Below, one piece after another: positions 49,439 to 56,819 of a DNA stretch of 64,000 nt (its first letter is position 1; the number at the start of each line of letters is the position of its first letter). The notes under the pieces are model-generated. The model did not search any database. It had not been told where the DNA came from and saw nothing but the letters and a program-made list of their open reading frames with translations. This DNA is from Bacteroidetes bacterium GWC2_46_850 (GTDB taxonomy: Bacteria; Bacteroidota; Bacteroidia; Bacteroidales; Dysgonomonadaceae): assembly GCA_001768325.1 (NCBI GenBank), contig MENQ01000024.1:124001-188000 (forward strand). Direction: 5' to 3'. The position numbers and the translations under genes are program-made.

Positions 49439-51727
49439 ATGAAGAATGTTTTTAAAGTTGCCCCGGTGTTACTCTGCATCTTGTTGGGTGCAGCAAGCAT
49501 GAAGGGGCAATCGTATGATACGCCGGTAGATCATGTAAACATACTGATGGGCACCCAGTCGGAGTTTTCCCTATCCAACGGAAACACTTATCCCGCCGTG
49601 GCATTGCCCTGGGGAATGAACTTCTGGACGCCTCAGACTCGCAAGATAGGCAACGGATGGCAGTATGCATATACCGACAACAAGCTGAACGGCTTCAAGC
49701 AGACCCACCAGCCCAGTCCCTGGATGAACGACTACGGTCAGTTTTCCATCTTCCCGATGGTGAACAGGATGGAGTTCGACCAGGAGAAAAGAGCCAGCTG
49801 GTACTCCCACAAGGCGGAGGTGGCGAAACCCTACTATTACAGCGCCTACCTGGCCGACTATGATGTGACCACGGAGATCACGCCGACCGAACGTGCCGCC
49901 ATCTTCCGGTTTACCTTTCCCGAAACCGACAACGCCTATGTGCTGGTGGATGCCTTCGACAAGGGTTCCGCCGTGGAGATCCTACCGGAGAAAAATGCCA
50001 TCATCGGCTACACCACCCGCAACAGCGGTGGCGTGCCGGCAAATTTCAAGAACTATTTCGTGATCGTCTTCGATAAGCCTCTTCAGCAGAAGCATGTGGT
50101 AAAAGACAAGGAGATCATGCAAAATAGCACCAAAGCCGAAGCCAACCATACCGGTGCTTTTGTCGGCTTCTCCGCAAAACGGGGCGAAAAGGTGGTTGCC
50201 CGGGTTGCTTCCTCTTTTATCAGTCAGGAACAGGCATGGCAGAATCTCAAGGAGGTGACCGGCAAGGATTTCGAACAGGTGAAGCAGGCAGGACGCGACG
50301 CATGGAACGAGGTGCTGGGTAAAATTGAAGTGGAGGGAGGCAACCTCGACCAGCAACGTACCTTCTACTCCACGCTCTACCGCTCCACCCTGTTTCCGCG
50401 CAAGTTTTACGAGATCGATGCCAAAGGCAACGCCATACATTACAGTCCCTACAACGGAGAGGTACTCCCCGGTTACATGTACACCGACACCGGATTCTGG
50501 GATACTTTCCGTGCACTGTTCCCACTCCTGAACCTGGTATACCCCTCTGTGAACAAGGAGATTCAGGAAGGGCTGGTGAACACCTACAAGGAAAGCGGGT
50601 TCCTGCCGGAGTGGGCAAGTCCCGGCCACAGAGGCATCATGATTGGCAACAACTCGGCTTCGGTGGTGGCCGATGCTTACCTGAAAGGGCTGCGCGGTTA
50701 CGACATCGAAACACTCTACAAGGCCATGCTCCATGGCACGGAAAATGTGCATCCTAAGGTATCCTCCACAGGACGACTCGGACATCAGTATTACAACAAA
50801 CTGGGTTACGTGCCCTACAACGTGGGCATCAACGAGAATGCGGCGCGCACGCTGGAATACGCTTATGCCGACTGGACCATCTACAAACTGGCCAAAGCAT
50901 TGAAGCGCCCCAAGGCGGAGATCGACCTCTTTGCCAAAAGGAGCCAGAACTACCGCAACCTCTATTCGAAGGAATACAAACTCATGCGGGGACGCAACGA
51001 GGATGGCACCTTCCAGTCGCCCTTCAGCCCCACGAAATGGGGGGATGCCTTCACCGAAGGAAACAGCTGGCACTACACCTGGTCGGTATTCCACGATCCG
51101 CAGGGATTGATCGACCTGATGGGAGGGAACAGGGCGTTTGTGAAGATGCTGGACTCGGTGTTTATCATGCCGCCCATCTTCGACGACAGCTACTATGGCG
51201 GCGTCATTCACGAAATACGGGAGATGCAGATCATGAACATGGGCCAGTACGCCCACGGCAACCAGCCCATTCAGCACATGGTGTACCTTTACAACTATGC
51301 CGGTGAACCCTGGAAAGCGCAGTACTGGGCCCGCGAGGTGATGGACAAGCTCTACCTGCCCACGCCCGACGGATATTGCGGCGACGAGGACAACGGACAG
51401 ACATCGGCCTGGTACGTCTTCTCGGCATTGGGCTTCTACCCCGTCTGCCCCGGCAGCGACGAGTATGTGATCGGATCACCGCTATTTGAGAAGATGATCC
51501 TTCATCTCGAGAATGGAAAGAAGGTGGAGATAAACGCATCGGGTAACAATCCCGAAAGCCGCTACATCAGCGATGTCCGGATTAACGGGAAAGCATCTTC
51601 CAAAAATTACTTTACCCATACCGACCTGATGAAGGGGGCAAAGATCGACTTCACCATGTCAGATGCACCCAACAAGAACCGCGGTGTGAAGAAGGCCGAC
51701 TATCCCTATTCTTTCACCAACGAATAA
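49439..51727 (+). CDS. GH92 family alpha-1,2-mannosidase
   Basis: A 762-residue exported, calcium-dependent alpha-mannosidase with signal MKNVFKVAPVLLCILLGAAS and cleavage after the MKGQ region. It has GH92 blocks: SNGNTYPAVALPWGMNFWTP near residue 47, DTGFWDTFRALFPLL near 355, and YCGDEDNGQTSAWYVFSALG near 645, in which the Glu-Asp pair takes part in catalysis. It probably works outside the cytoplasm with the GH125 enzyme. No susC/susD genes are next to the pair, which is unusual for a full PUL. Confidence 0.97.
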   Translation: MKNVFKVAPVLLCILLGAASMKGQSYDTPVDHVNILMGTQSEFSLSNGNTYPAVALPWGMNFWTPQTRKIGNGWQYAYTDNKLNGFKQTHQPSPWMNDYGQFSIFPMVNRMEFDQEKRASWYSHKAEVAKPYYYSAYLADYDVTTEITPTERAAIFRFTFPETDNAYVLVDAFDKGSAVEILPEKNAIIGYTTRNSGGVPANFKNYFVIVFDKPLQQKHVVKDKEIMQNSTKAEANHTGAFVGFSAKRGEKVVARVASSFISQEQAWQNLKEVTGKDFEQVKQAGRDAWNEVLGKIEVEGGNLDQQRTFYSTLYRSTLFPRKFYEIDAKGNAIHYSPYNGEVLPGYMYTDTGFWDTFRALFPLLNLVYPSVNKEIQEGLVNTYKESGFLPEWASPGHRGIMIGNNSASVVADAYLKGLRGYDIETLYKAMLHGTENVHPKVSSTGRLGHQYYNKLGYVPYNVGINENAARTLEYAYADWTIYKLAKALKRPKAEIDLFAKRSQNYRNLYSKEYKLMRGRNEDGTFQSPFSPTKWGDAFTEGNSWHYTWSVFHDPQGLIDLMGGNRAFVKMLDSVFIMPPIFDDSYYGGVIHEIREMQIMNMGQYAHGNQPIQHMVYLYNYAGEPWKAQYWAREVMDKLYLPTPDGYCGDEDNGQTSAWYVFSALGFYPVCPGSDEYVIGSPLFEKMILHLENGKKVEINASGNNPESRYISDVRINGKASSKNYFTHTDLMKGAKIDFTMSDAPNKNRGVKKADYPYSFTNE

Positions 51728-51731
51728 CCCT

Positions 51732-52208
51732 TTATTTCAGCACCGTCTTTTTTCCGATTTGTACGTTCTGCAGTGTCTCGGCTGCGCTTTTTACATTGAC
51801 AAACAGGCCATGTGCATCGAACGGGATCGCCAGGGGCAAATAAAACGGGTTGAATACCCACTCTTTGATTTCTACCTGTGCAATGCCCTGATTGATGATG
51901 CCCAGCTCTTTGGCGGCAGCATAGGAGAGGTCGATGATCCTGCTCCGGTAGCGGGGACCTCTGTCGGTGACCTTCACAATCACCTTCTTGTTATTCTTCA
52001 GATTGATCACCTCCAGCATGGTGCCGAAAGGCAAGGTGCGGTGGGCACAGGTGAGACTGTCCCGGTGATAAGGAATGCCGTTTGACATTTTCCTACCCTG
52101 AAACCGGTGGGCATAAAAGGAGGCTTTCCCTGTTTGCTGGGCAAGAGAGTCGGTAATAAAGAGACAGAGGCTAACTGCAACAAACAGCAGTTTGATCTTT
52201 TTCTTCAT
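51732..52208 (-). CDS. RlpA-like septal ring / DPBB protein
   Basis: A 158-residue exported protein with signal MKKKIKLLFVAVSLCLFITD and cleavage after SLAQ. The double-psi beta-barrel contains GKASFYAHRFQGRKMSNG, LTCAHRTLPFGTMLEVINL and VKVTDRGPRYRSRIIDLS, with the catalytic-type Asp in TDRGP. It is a peptidoglycan glycosidase of the RlpA kind, without a SPOR domain. It converges with the GH92 gene with only 4 bases between. Confidence 0.9.
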   Translation of the reverse strand: MKKKIKLLFVAVSLCLFITDSLAQQTGKASFYAHRFQGRKMSNGIPYHRDSLTCAHRTLPFGTMLEVINLKNNKKVIVKVTDRGPRYRSRIIDLSYAAAKELGIINQGIAQVEIKEWVFNPFYLPLAIPFDAHGLFVNVKSAAETLQNVQIGKKTVLK

Positions 52209-52286
52209 CGCTGTAAAGATTTCCGGCTACAAATAAAAGAAAAAAATAGAAATAAAAAAAGGAAAGCTGTTACACTTTCCTTTCGA

Positions 52287-52362
<76 letters not shown>

Positions 52363-52455
52363 ATATGTTGTTCCTTAATTGGGTTGCAAAGATAGGGTTT
52401 TTAATTGAAACAACAAAATTTATGGGAATCTTTTTTATTTATACCCGAAAAACAG

Positions 52456-52463
52456 TACTTTTG
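52456..52463 (+). promoter_or_regulatory. Promoter -7 element of the mannosyltransferase gene
   Basis: TACTTTTG, 17 bases before the ATG at 52480. The -33 is only T-rich. Confidence 0.5.
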
Positions 52464-52479
52464 AATTAAATTTATAGCT

Positions 52480-53229
52480 ATGTCAGATAGTATCGTCATT
52501 ATTCCTACCTACAACGAGAAAGAGAACATTGAACTGATCATCCGGGCGGTCTTTTCCCTGGAGAAGATTTTTCATATACTGATCATCGACGACGGCTCAC
52601 CCGACGGAACCGCCGACATTGTGCAACGGCTTCAAAAGGAGGAGTTCGGAGACCGGCTCTTTCTGGAGCAACGGAAAGGAAAGCTGGGCCTGGGCACGGC
52701 CTATATACACGGTTTTAAATGGGCATTGGCACGCACTTACGACTTCGTATTCGAGATGGATGCCGATTTCTCACACAGTCCTGCCGATCTCCCGCGCCTC
52801 TATGCGGCCTGTAACGATGAGGGGTATGACGTGGCTGTGGGATCCCGCTATGTTACCGGTGTGAATGTGGTCAACTGGCCCATGGGGCGGGTGCTGATGT
52901 CTTACTTTGCCTCCAAATATGTGCGGTTTATCACCGGACTGAACGTACGGGATACAACGGCCGGTTTTGTCTGCTACCGCAGGAAGGTGCTGGAAACCAT
53001 CAACCTCGACCGGATCAGATTCAAAGGGTATGCTTTTCAGATAGAAATGAAATATACGGCCCACGTGCTCGGGTTCAAGATTAAGGAGGTGTCGGTGATC
53101 TTCGTCAACCGGCGACTGGGAACATCGAAAATGAATACAAGCATCTTCGGGGAAGCTTTCTTCGGGGTGATCAACCTGCGCTGGCGAAAGATGACCGGAA
53201 GAGTTAAACCGACAGTCAAAAAAAAATAA
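52480..53229 (+). CDS. Polyprenol monophosphomannose synthase-like GT2
   Basis: A 249-residue GT2 family glycosyltransferase. It starts IPTYNEKENIELIIRAVF and contains DDGSPDGTADIV and EMDADFSHSPADLPRL, the metal-binding DAD and flanking blocks of DPM1-type enzymes, that load mannose (or another sugar) onto a polyprenol phosphate. No membrane domain is attached. It is 10 bases before pyrC, an arrangement that is common in Bacteroidales, so the two are probably one transcript. Confidence 0.92.
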   Translation: MSDSIVIIPTYNEKENIELIIRAVFSLEKIFHILIIDDGSPDGTADIVQRLQKEEFGDRLFLEQRKGKLGLGTAYIHGFKWALARTYDFVFEMDADFSHSPADLPRLYAACNDEGYDVAVGSRYVTGVNVVNWPMGRVLMSYFASKYVRFITGLNVRDTTAGFVCYRRKVLETINLDRIRFKGYAFQIEMKYTAHVLGFKIKEVSVIFVNRRLGTSKMNTSIFGEAFFGVINLRWRKMTGRVKPTVKKK

Positions 53230-53239
53230 CAGCCTGTCT

Positions 53240-54580
53240 ATGAAACTGATTCACAAAGCAACAATCATCAATGAGGGAACCTCCTTTACCGGATCGGTAC
53301 TGCTGGAGGGAGAAAGAATTTCGCGTGTCTTCACTGGCGATGTGCCAGCAGAGGTGATGAATGCCTGCCGTCAGGTCATCGACGCAAGGGGGTTGTATCT
53401 TATTCCCGGCGTCATTGATGACCAGGTGCATTTTCGTGATCCCGGCTTAACACACAAGGGTGATCTGTTCACCGAAAGCAGGGCTGCCGTGGCGGGCGGG
53501 GTTACCTCCTTCATGGAGATGCCCAACACGAACCCGCAGACGGTCACCCTGGAGGCTCTCGACCGGAAAATGGAGAGCGCTGCCGAGAAATCGGCTGCCA
53601 ACTTCTCCTTTTACCTTGGTGCCACCAACGACAATCTCAAAGAGCTGAAAAAAGCGGACAGCAAAAAGATATGTGGCGTGAAGGTCTTCATGGGAGCCTC
53701 CACAGGCAATATGCTGGTGGACAACGAAAGCGCCCTGCAGGGAATCTTTGCAGAAGTGGATGCGCTCATCGCCACCCATTGTGAAAAAGAGGAGATTATC
53801 CGGGAGAACATCGATCTATACCGGAAGAAATATGGGGAGGAGATCCCCATCTCCGCGCATCCGCTCATCCGAAGTGCGGAAGCATGCTACCGCTCCTCGG
53901 CGCAGGCGATAGAGCTGGCCGACAAATATGGGGCTCGACTGCATGTGCTGCATCTTTCCACTGCCCGGGAGATGGCGCTCTTCAGTGCGGCCCCCCTGGA
54001 GACGAAGAAAATTACGGCAGAGGTCTGTGTGCACCATCTCTGGTTTTCCGATCAGGATTATGAGAGGCTGGGGGCACGCATCAAATGGAACCCGGCCGTC
54101 AAGACCGCGGAAGACAGGCAGGCGCTACGCGAAGCGCTCACACAGGGAAAGCTCGATGTGGTAGCTACCGACCATGCACCCCATCTGTTGAGCGAGAAGC
54201 AGGGCGGAGCACTCCGCGCGGCATCGGGCGGACCGCTGGTGCAACACTCGCTGCAGGTGATGCTCGCGTTGGCGGGTAAAGGTGTTTTCAGCCGGGAGCA
54301 GGTGGTGGAGAAGATGTGTCACGCCCCGGCACGTTTGTTCAGGGTGAAAGACAGAGGGTTTATCAGAGAGGGTTATTTTGCAGACCTGGTGCTGGTGGAT
54401 CCGGCTAAGCCCTACACGGTGACCCCGCAAAACATACTATATAAATGCGGCTGGTCGCCCTTCGAAGAAGAAACATTCAGCTGCACGGTAACCAAAACTT
54501 TTGTCAACGGACAGCTGGTGTGGGATGGGGAAAATGTGGCCGACAACATCCAGGGTATGCCCCTCGCATTCGAAAGATGA
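53240..54580 (+). CDS. pyrC: Dihydroorotase
   Basis: A 446-residue zinc enzyme of pyrimidine synthesis (carbamoyl-aspartate to dihydroorotate), class I. It shows the metal block DDQVHFRDPGLTHKGD, GGVTSFMEMPNTNPQT, the possible carboxylated lysine in CGVKVFMGASTGN (K near residue 145), AHPLIRSAEAC with metal His and the catalytic Asp block VVATDHAPHLLSEK. Length is normal for PyrC of Bacteroidetes. The PyrC start is 10 bases after the preceding transferase gene. Confidence 0.95.
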   Translation: MKLIHKATIINEGTSFTGSVLLEGERISRVFTGDVPAEVMNACRQVIDARGLYLIPGVIDDQVHFRDPGLTHKGDLFTESRAAVAGGVTSFMEMPNTNPQTVTLEALDRKMESAAEKSAANFSFYLGATNDNLKELKKADSKKICGVKVFMGASTGNMLVDNESALQGIFAEVDALIATHCEKEEIIRENIDLYRKKYGEEIPISAHPLIRSAEACYRSSAQAIELADKYGARLHVLHLSTAREMALFSAAPLETKKITAEVCVHHLWFSDQDYERLGARIKWNPAVKTAEDRQALREALTQGKLDVVATDHAPHLLSEKQGGALRAASGGPLVQHSLQVMLALAGKGVFSREQVVEKMCHAPARLFRVKDRGFIREGYFADLVLVDPAKPYTVTPQNILYKCGWSPFEEETFSCTVTKTFVNGQLVWDGENVADNIQGMPLAFER

Positions 54581-54617
54581 AAGTATGGCAGGCTTGACGT
54601 TCGTTAACCGAAAATGA

Positions 54618-54648
54618 TTGGGCGTGCCGATATATTTTTCTACTTTTG
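54618..54648 (+). promoter_or_regulatory. Promoter of the glycosyltransferase gene at 54677
   Basis: ATTG (ending 54620), 20 bases, TACTTTTG (54641-54648). The GTG start follows 28 bases later. Confidence 0.55.
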
Positions 54649-54676
54649 TGTCGAAATTTAATAAAAACCATCACGA

Positions 54677-55780
54677 GTGAGATTTTTGTTTACTGTTCAG
54701 GGAGAAGGCAGGGGCCACTTCACACAGGCGTTATCCCTGGCTGCCATACTTCGCAAGCATGGGCACGAAGTAGTGGCCGTGCTGGTGGGGAAAAGCGACT
54801 CAAGGCAGATCCCGCCGTTCTTCATGAACAAAATAGGAGCTCCGGTGGCCGAGTTTAGCAGCCCCAACTTCACCTCTTTCTACAAGCAGAAACGGCCCAG
54901 TATTTTCTTCACCGTCGTCAATAACTCCTCCCGATCTTTTATCTTCCGGGAAAGCCTGCTGTTTATCAAACAACAGATCGAACAATACCGTCCCGACAAG
55001 GTAATCAACTTTTATGAGATGATCACCGGCATGGCGTACGGGATGTACCGGTTCGATAAAAAACTGGGTGTGGAGATGATCGCGGTGGGACATCAGTATG
55101 TACTAACCAACCCGGACTACAAGACTTCAGCCGAGCAGGATGTGAAGTTCTACCTGCTGCGGATGCTCTCCCGGATTACATCTACCCGTGCTTCGAAAAT
55201 ACTTGCACTCTCCTTTCGCGATATGCCGGGATCGAAAGACAGAAAATTGGTGACAGTTCCGCCATTATTGCGCTCGGAAGTGTTCGATATTGAACCGACA
55301 CAGGGCAACTATATTCACGGTTATATGCTGAATGCCGGCTATTATGAAGAGGTGTCCGACTGGCATGAAAAAAATCCCGACATTCCGTTGCATTTCTTCT
55401 GGGATAAGAAGGATGCGGAGGAGGTGACGCAAGTGGACGAGAACTTTGTCCTGCACAAGCTGAACGACGAACGTTTCCTGCATAGTATGGCAGGCTGCAT
55501 GGCATATGCCACCACCTCGGGCTTCGAGTCGCTCTGTGAAGCGCTCTACTACCAAAAGCCGGCCCTTATGGTGCCGGTACATGTGGAGCAGGAGTTCAAT
55601 GCCTATGATGCATCCATCTCGGGCGTGGGCATCTCAGCGAGAAAATTCAAACTGAGCGAGCTCATTGAGTTCATACCCCAATATGCTCCCGATGAGCATT
55701 TCAGGGAGTGGGTGCACCAGGCCGAGATACGGTTTATCAAAGAAATTTGCGACAACTACAAGCCAACCGAGTCGCGGTAA
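54677..55780 (+). CDS. Glycosyltransferase, MurG-like family protein
   Basis: A 367-residue protein of the GT-B type, close to the group annotated as MJ1255/VC2487-like glycosyltransferases: start RFLFTVQGEGRGHFTQALSL, and nucleotide-sugar site GFESLCEALYYQKPALMVPV near residue 275. It has no signal. Translation starts at GTG. The substrate is unknown. It overlaps the convergent aroB by 25 bases. Confidence 0.8.
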   Translation: MRFLFTVQGEGRGHFTQALSLAAILRKHGHEVVAVLVGKSDSRQIPPFFMNKIGAPVAEFSSPNFTSFYKQKRPSIFFTVVNNSSRSFIFRESLLFIKQQIEQYRPDKVINFYEMITGMAYGMYRFDKKLGVEMIAVGHQYVLTNPDYKTSAEQDVKFYLLRMLSRITSTRASKILALSFRDMPGSKDRKLVTVPPLLRSEVFDIEPTQGNYIHGYMLNAGYYEEVSDWHEKNPDIPLHFFWDKKDAEEVTQVDENFVLHKLNDERFLHSMAGCMAYATTSGFESLCEALYYQKPALMVPVHVEQEFNAYDASISGVGISARKFKLSELIEFIPQYAPDEHFREWVHQAEIRFIKEICDNYKPTESR

Positions 55781-56811
55781 AAATCCAACGCTTCAAAAAA
55801 GAGTTCCTTCGCGGCAGTCTGGTCGATCTGCACATCACCCGTGTCTGATAACAGGGTGAAGTTGATCTGGTTACCCACATTCTTCTTGTCGTGTCGTGCA
55901 ATCTCAAGAAGTCGATCGTAATCGTCGCAGCTGATGGGAAAAGCACCATAGTGCTGCTGAATGAAGCGGACCGTTGTGAGCAGCTTTTCTTTGGGAAAAC
56001 CGCAGATCCGATGAGAAAGATATAACTCCACAATCATTCCCCAGGCTACGGCATAGCCGTGCGGCACGGGCTTTCCACTATCTATGGCAAAGCTCTCGAA
56101 AGCATGGCCGGTGGTATGTCCCAGGTTCAGTGCCTTGCGGATATTCTTTTCAAAAGGATCCTGCTCAACGATTTCCCGCTTGATCTCCACGGAACGAAAA
56201 ACCAGCTCGTTCAGTTTTGCATAGTCCGGCTCATCGAATGAGAAGGTCAATATCTGTTCCCAGTCAGCCCTGGAGTGGATGAGTGCATGCTTGATCATCT
56301 CGGCATATCCCGAGAGGATGGCGCGCCGGTCGAGCGTGCGGAAAAAGAGGGAAGAGATGATCACATACTCCGACGGATAAAAGGCGCCGATCTCATTCTT
56401 ATATCCTCCGAAGTTGATACCTGTCTTTCCGCCCACGGCGGCATCCACGGCACCCAGCAGGGTGGTGGGAAGGTTGATGTATTTGATCCCCCTTTTGAAG
56501 GTGGCTGCAGCGAAGCCACCCAGGTCGGTAACCATGCCTCCTCCCAGGTTGATCAGCAGTGAGTGACGTGTGGCTCCGTGTTGGGTGAGTTCAAGCCATA
56601 CCTTGCTCAGATTCTCCAGGGTCTTGTGGGTATCGTCGGCAGGAATAATGATTTCTGTCGCTTCGCCAATGGCGGGGATGCCGACAAGTAGCGGCAGGCA
56701 ATGCAGGTGCGTGTGGGTGTCGCTCAGAAGAAAAAGCTTGTCGTGCGGAATTTGTCCTACAATCTTCTCTATATCGGTTGCCAGTTGGCTGCTCTTGATA
56801 ATCTGTTGCAT
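55756..56811 (-). CDS. aroB: 3-dehydroquinate synthase
   Basis: A 351-residue NAD- and metal-dependent enzyme that closes DAHP to 3-dehydroquinate in the shikimate path. Blocks: GGGMVTDLGGFAAATFKRG and PTTLLGAVDAAVGGKTGIN near residues 90-135, and the metal-binding HTTGHAFES (GHTTGHAFE near 230) and HGYAVAWGM. Length is normal. It starts 8 bases after the GH3-beta-lactamase gene, as last gene of that operon. Confidence 0.96.
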   Translation of the reverse strand: MQQIIKSSQLATDIEKIVGQIPHDKLFLLSDTHTHLHCLPLLVGIPAIGEATEIIIPADDTHKTLENLSKVWLELTQHGATRHSLLINLGGGMVTDLGGFAAATFKRGIKYINLPTTLLGAVDAAVGGKTGINFGGYKNEIGAFYPSEYVIISSLFFRTLDRRAILSGYAEMIKHALIHSRADWEQILTFSFDEPDYAKLNELVFRSVEIKREIVEQDPFEKNIRKALNLGHTTGHAFESFAIDSGKPVPHGYAVAWGMIVELYLSHRICGFPKEKLLTTVRFIQQHYGAFPISCDDYDRLLEIARHDKKNVGNQINFTLLSDTGDVQIDQTAAKELFFEALDFYRDSVGL

Positions 56812-56819
56812 TTATTTTG

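Noticed and set aside
49982-51277. Long open frame (431 codons) on the minus strand
   Set aside because: It is antisense to the whole GH92 gene, whose protein is certain. It is a codon-bias shadow. The same holds for the long antisense frames across DUF1015 (44630-45745), Gfo/Idh (28727-29680), aspS (30646-31422) and hcp (26968-27822).
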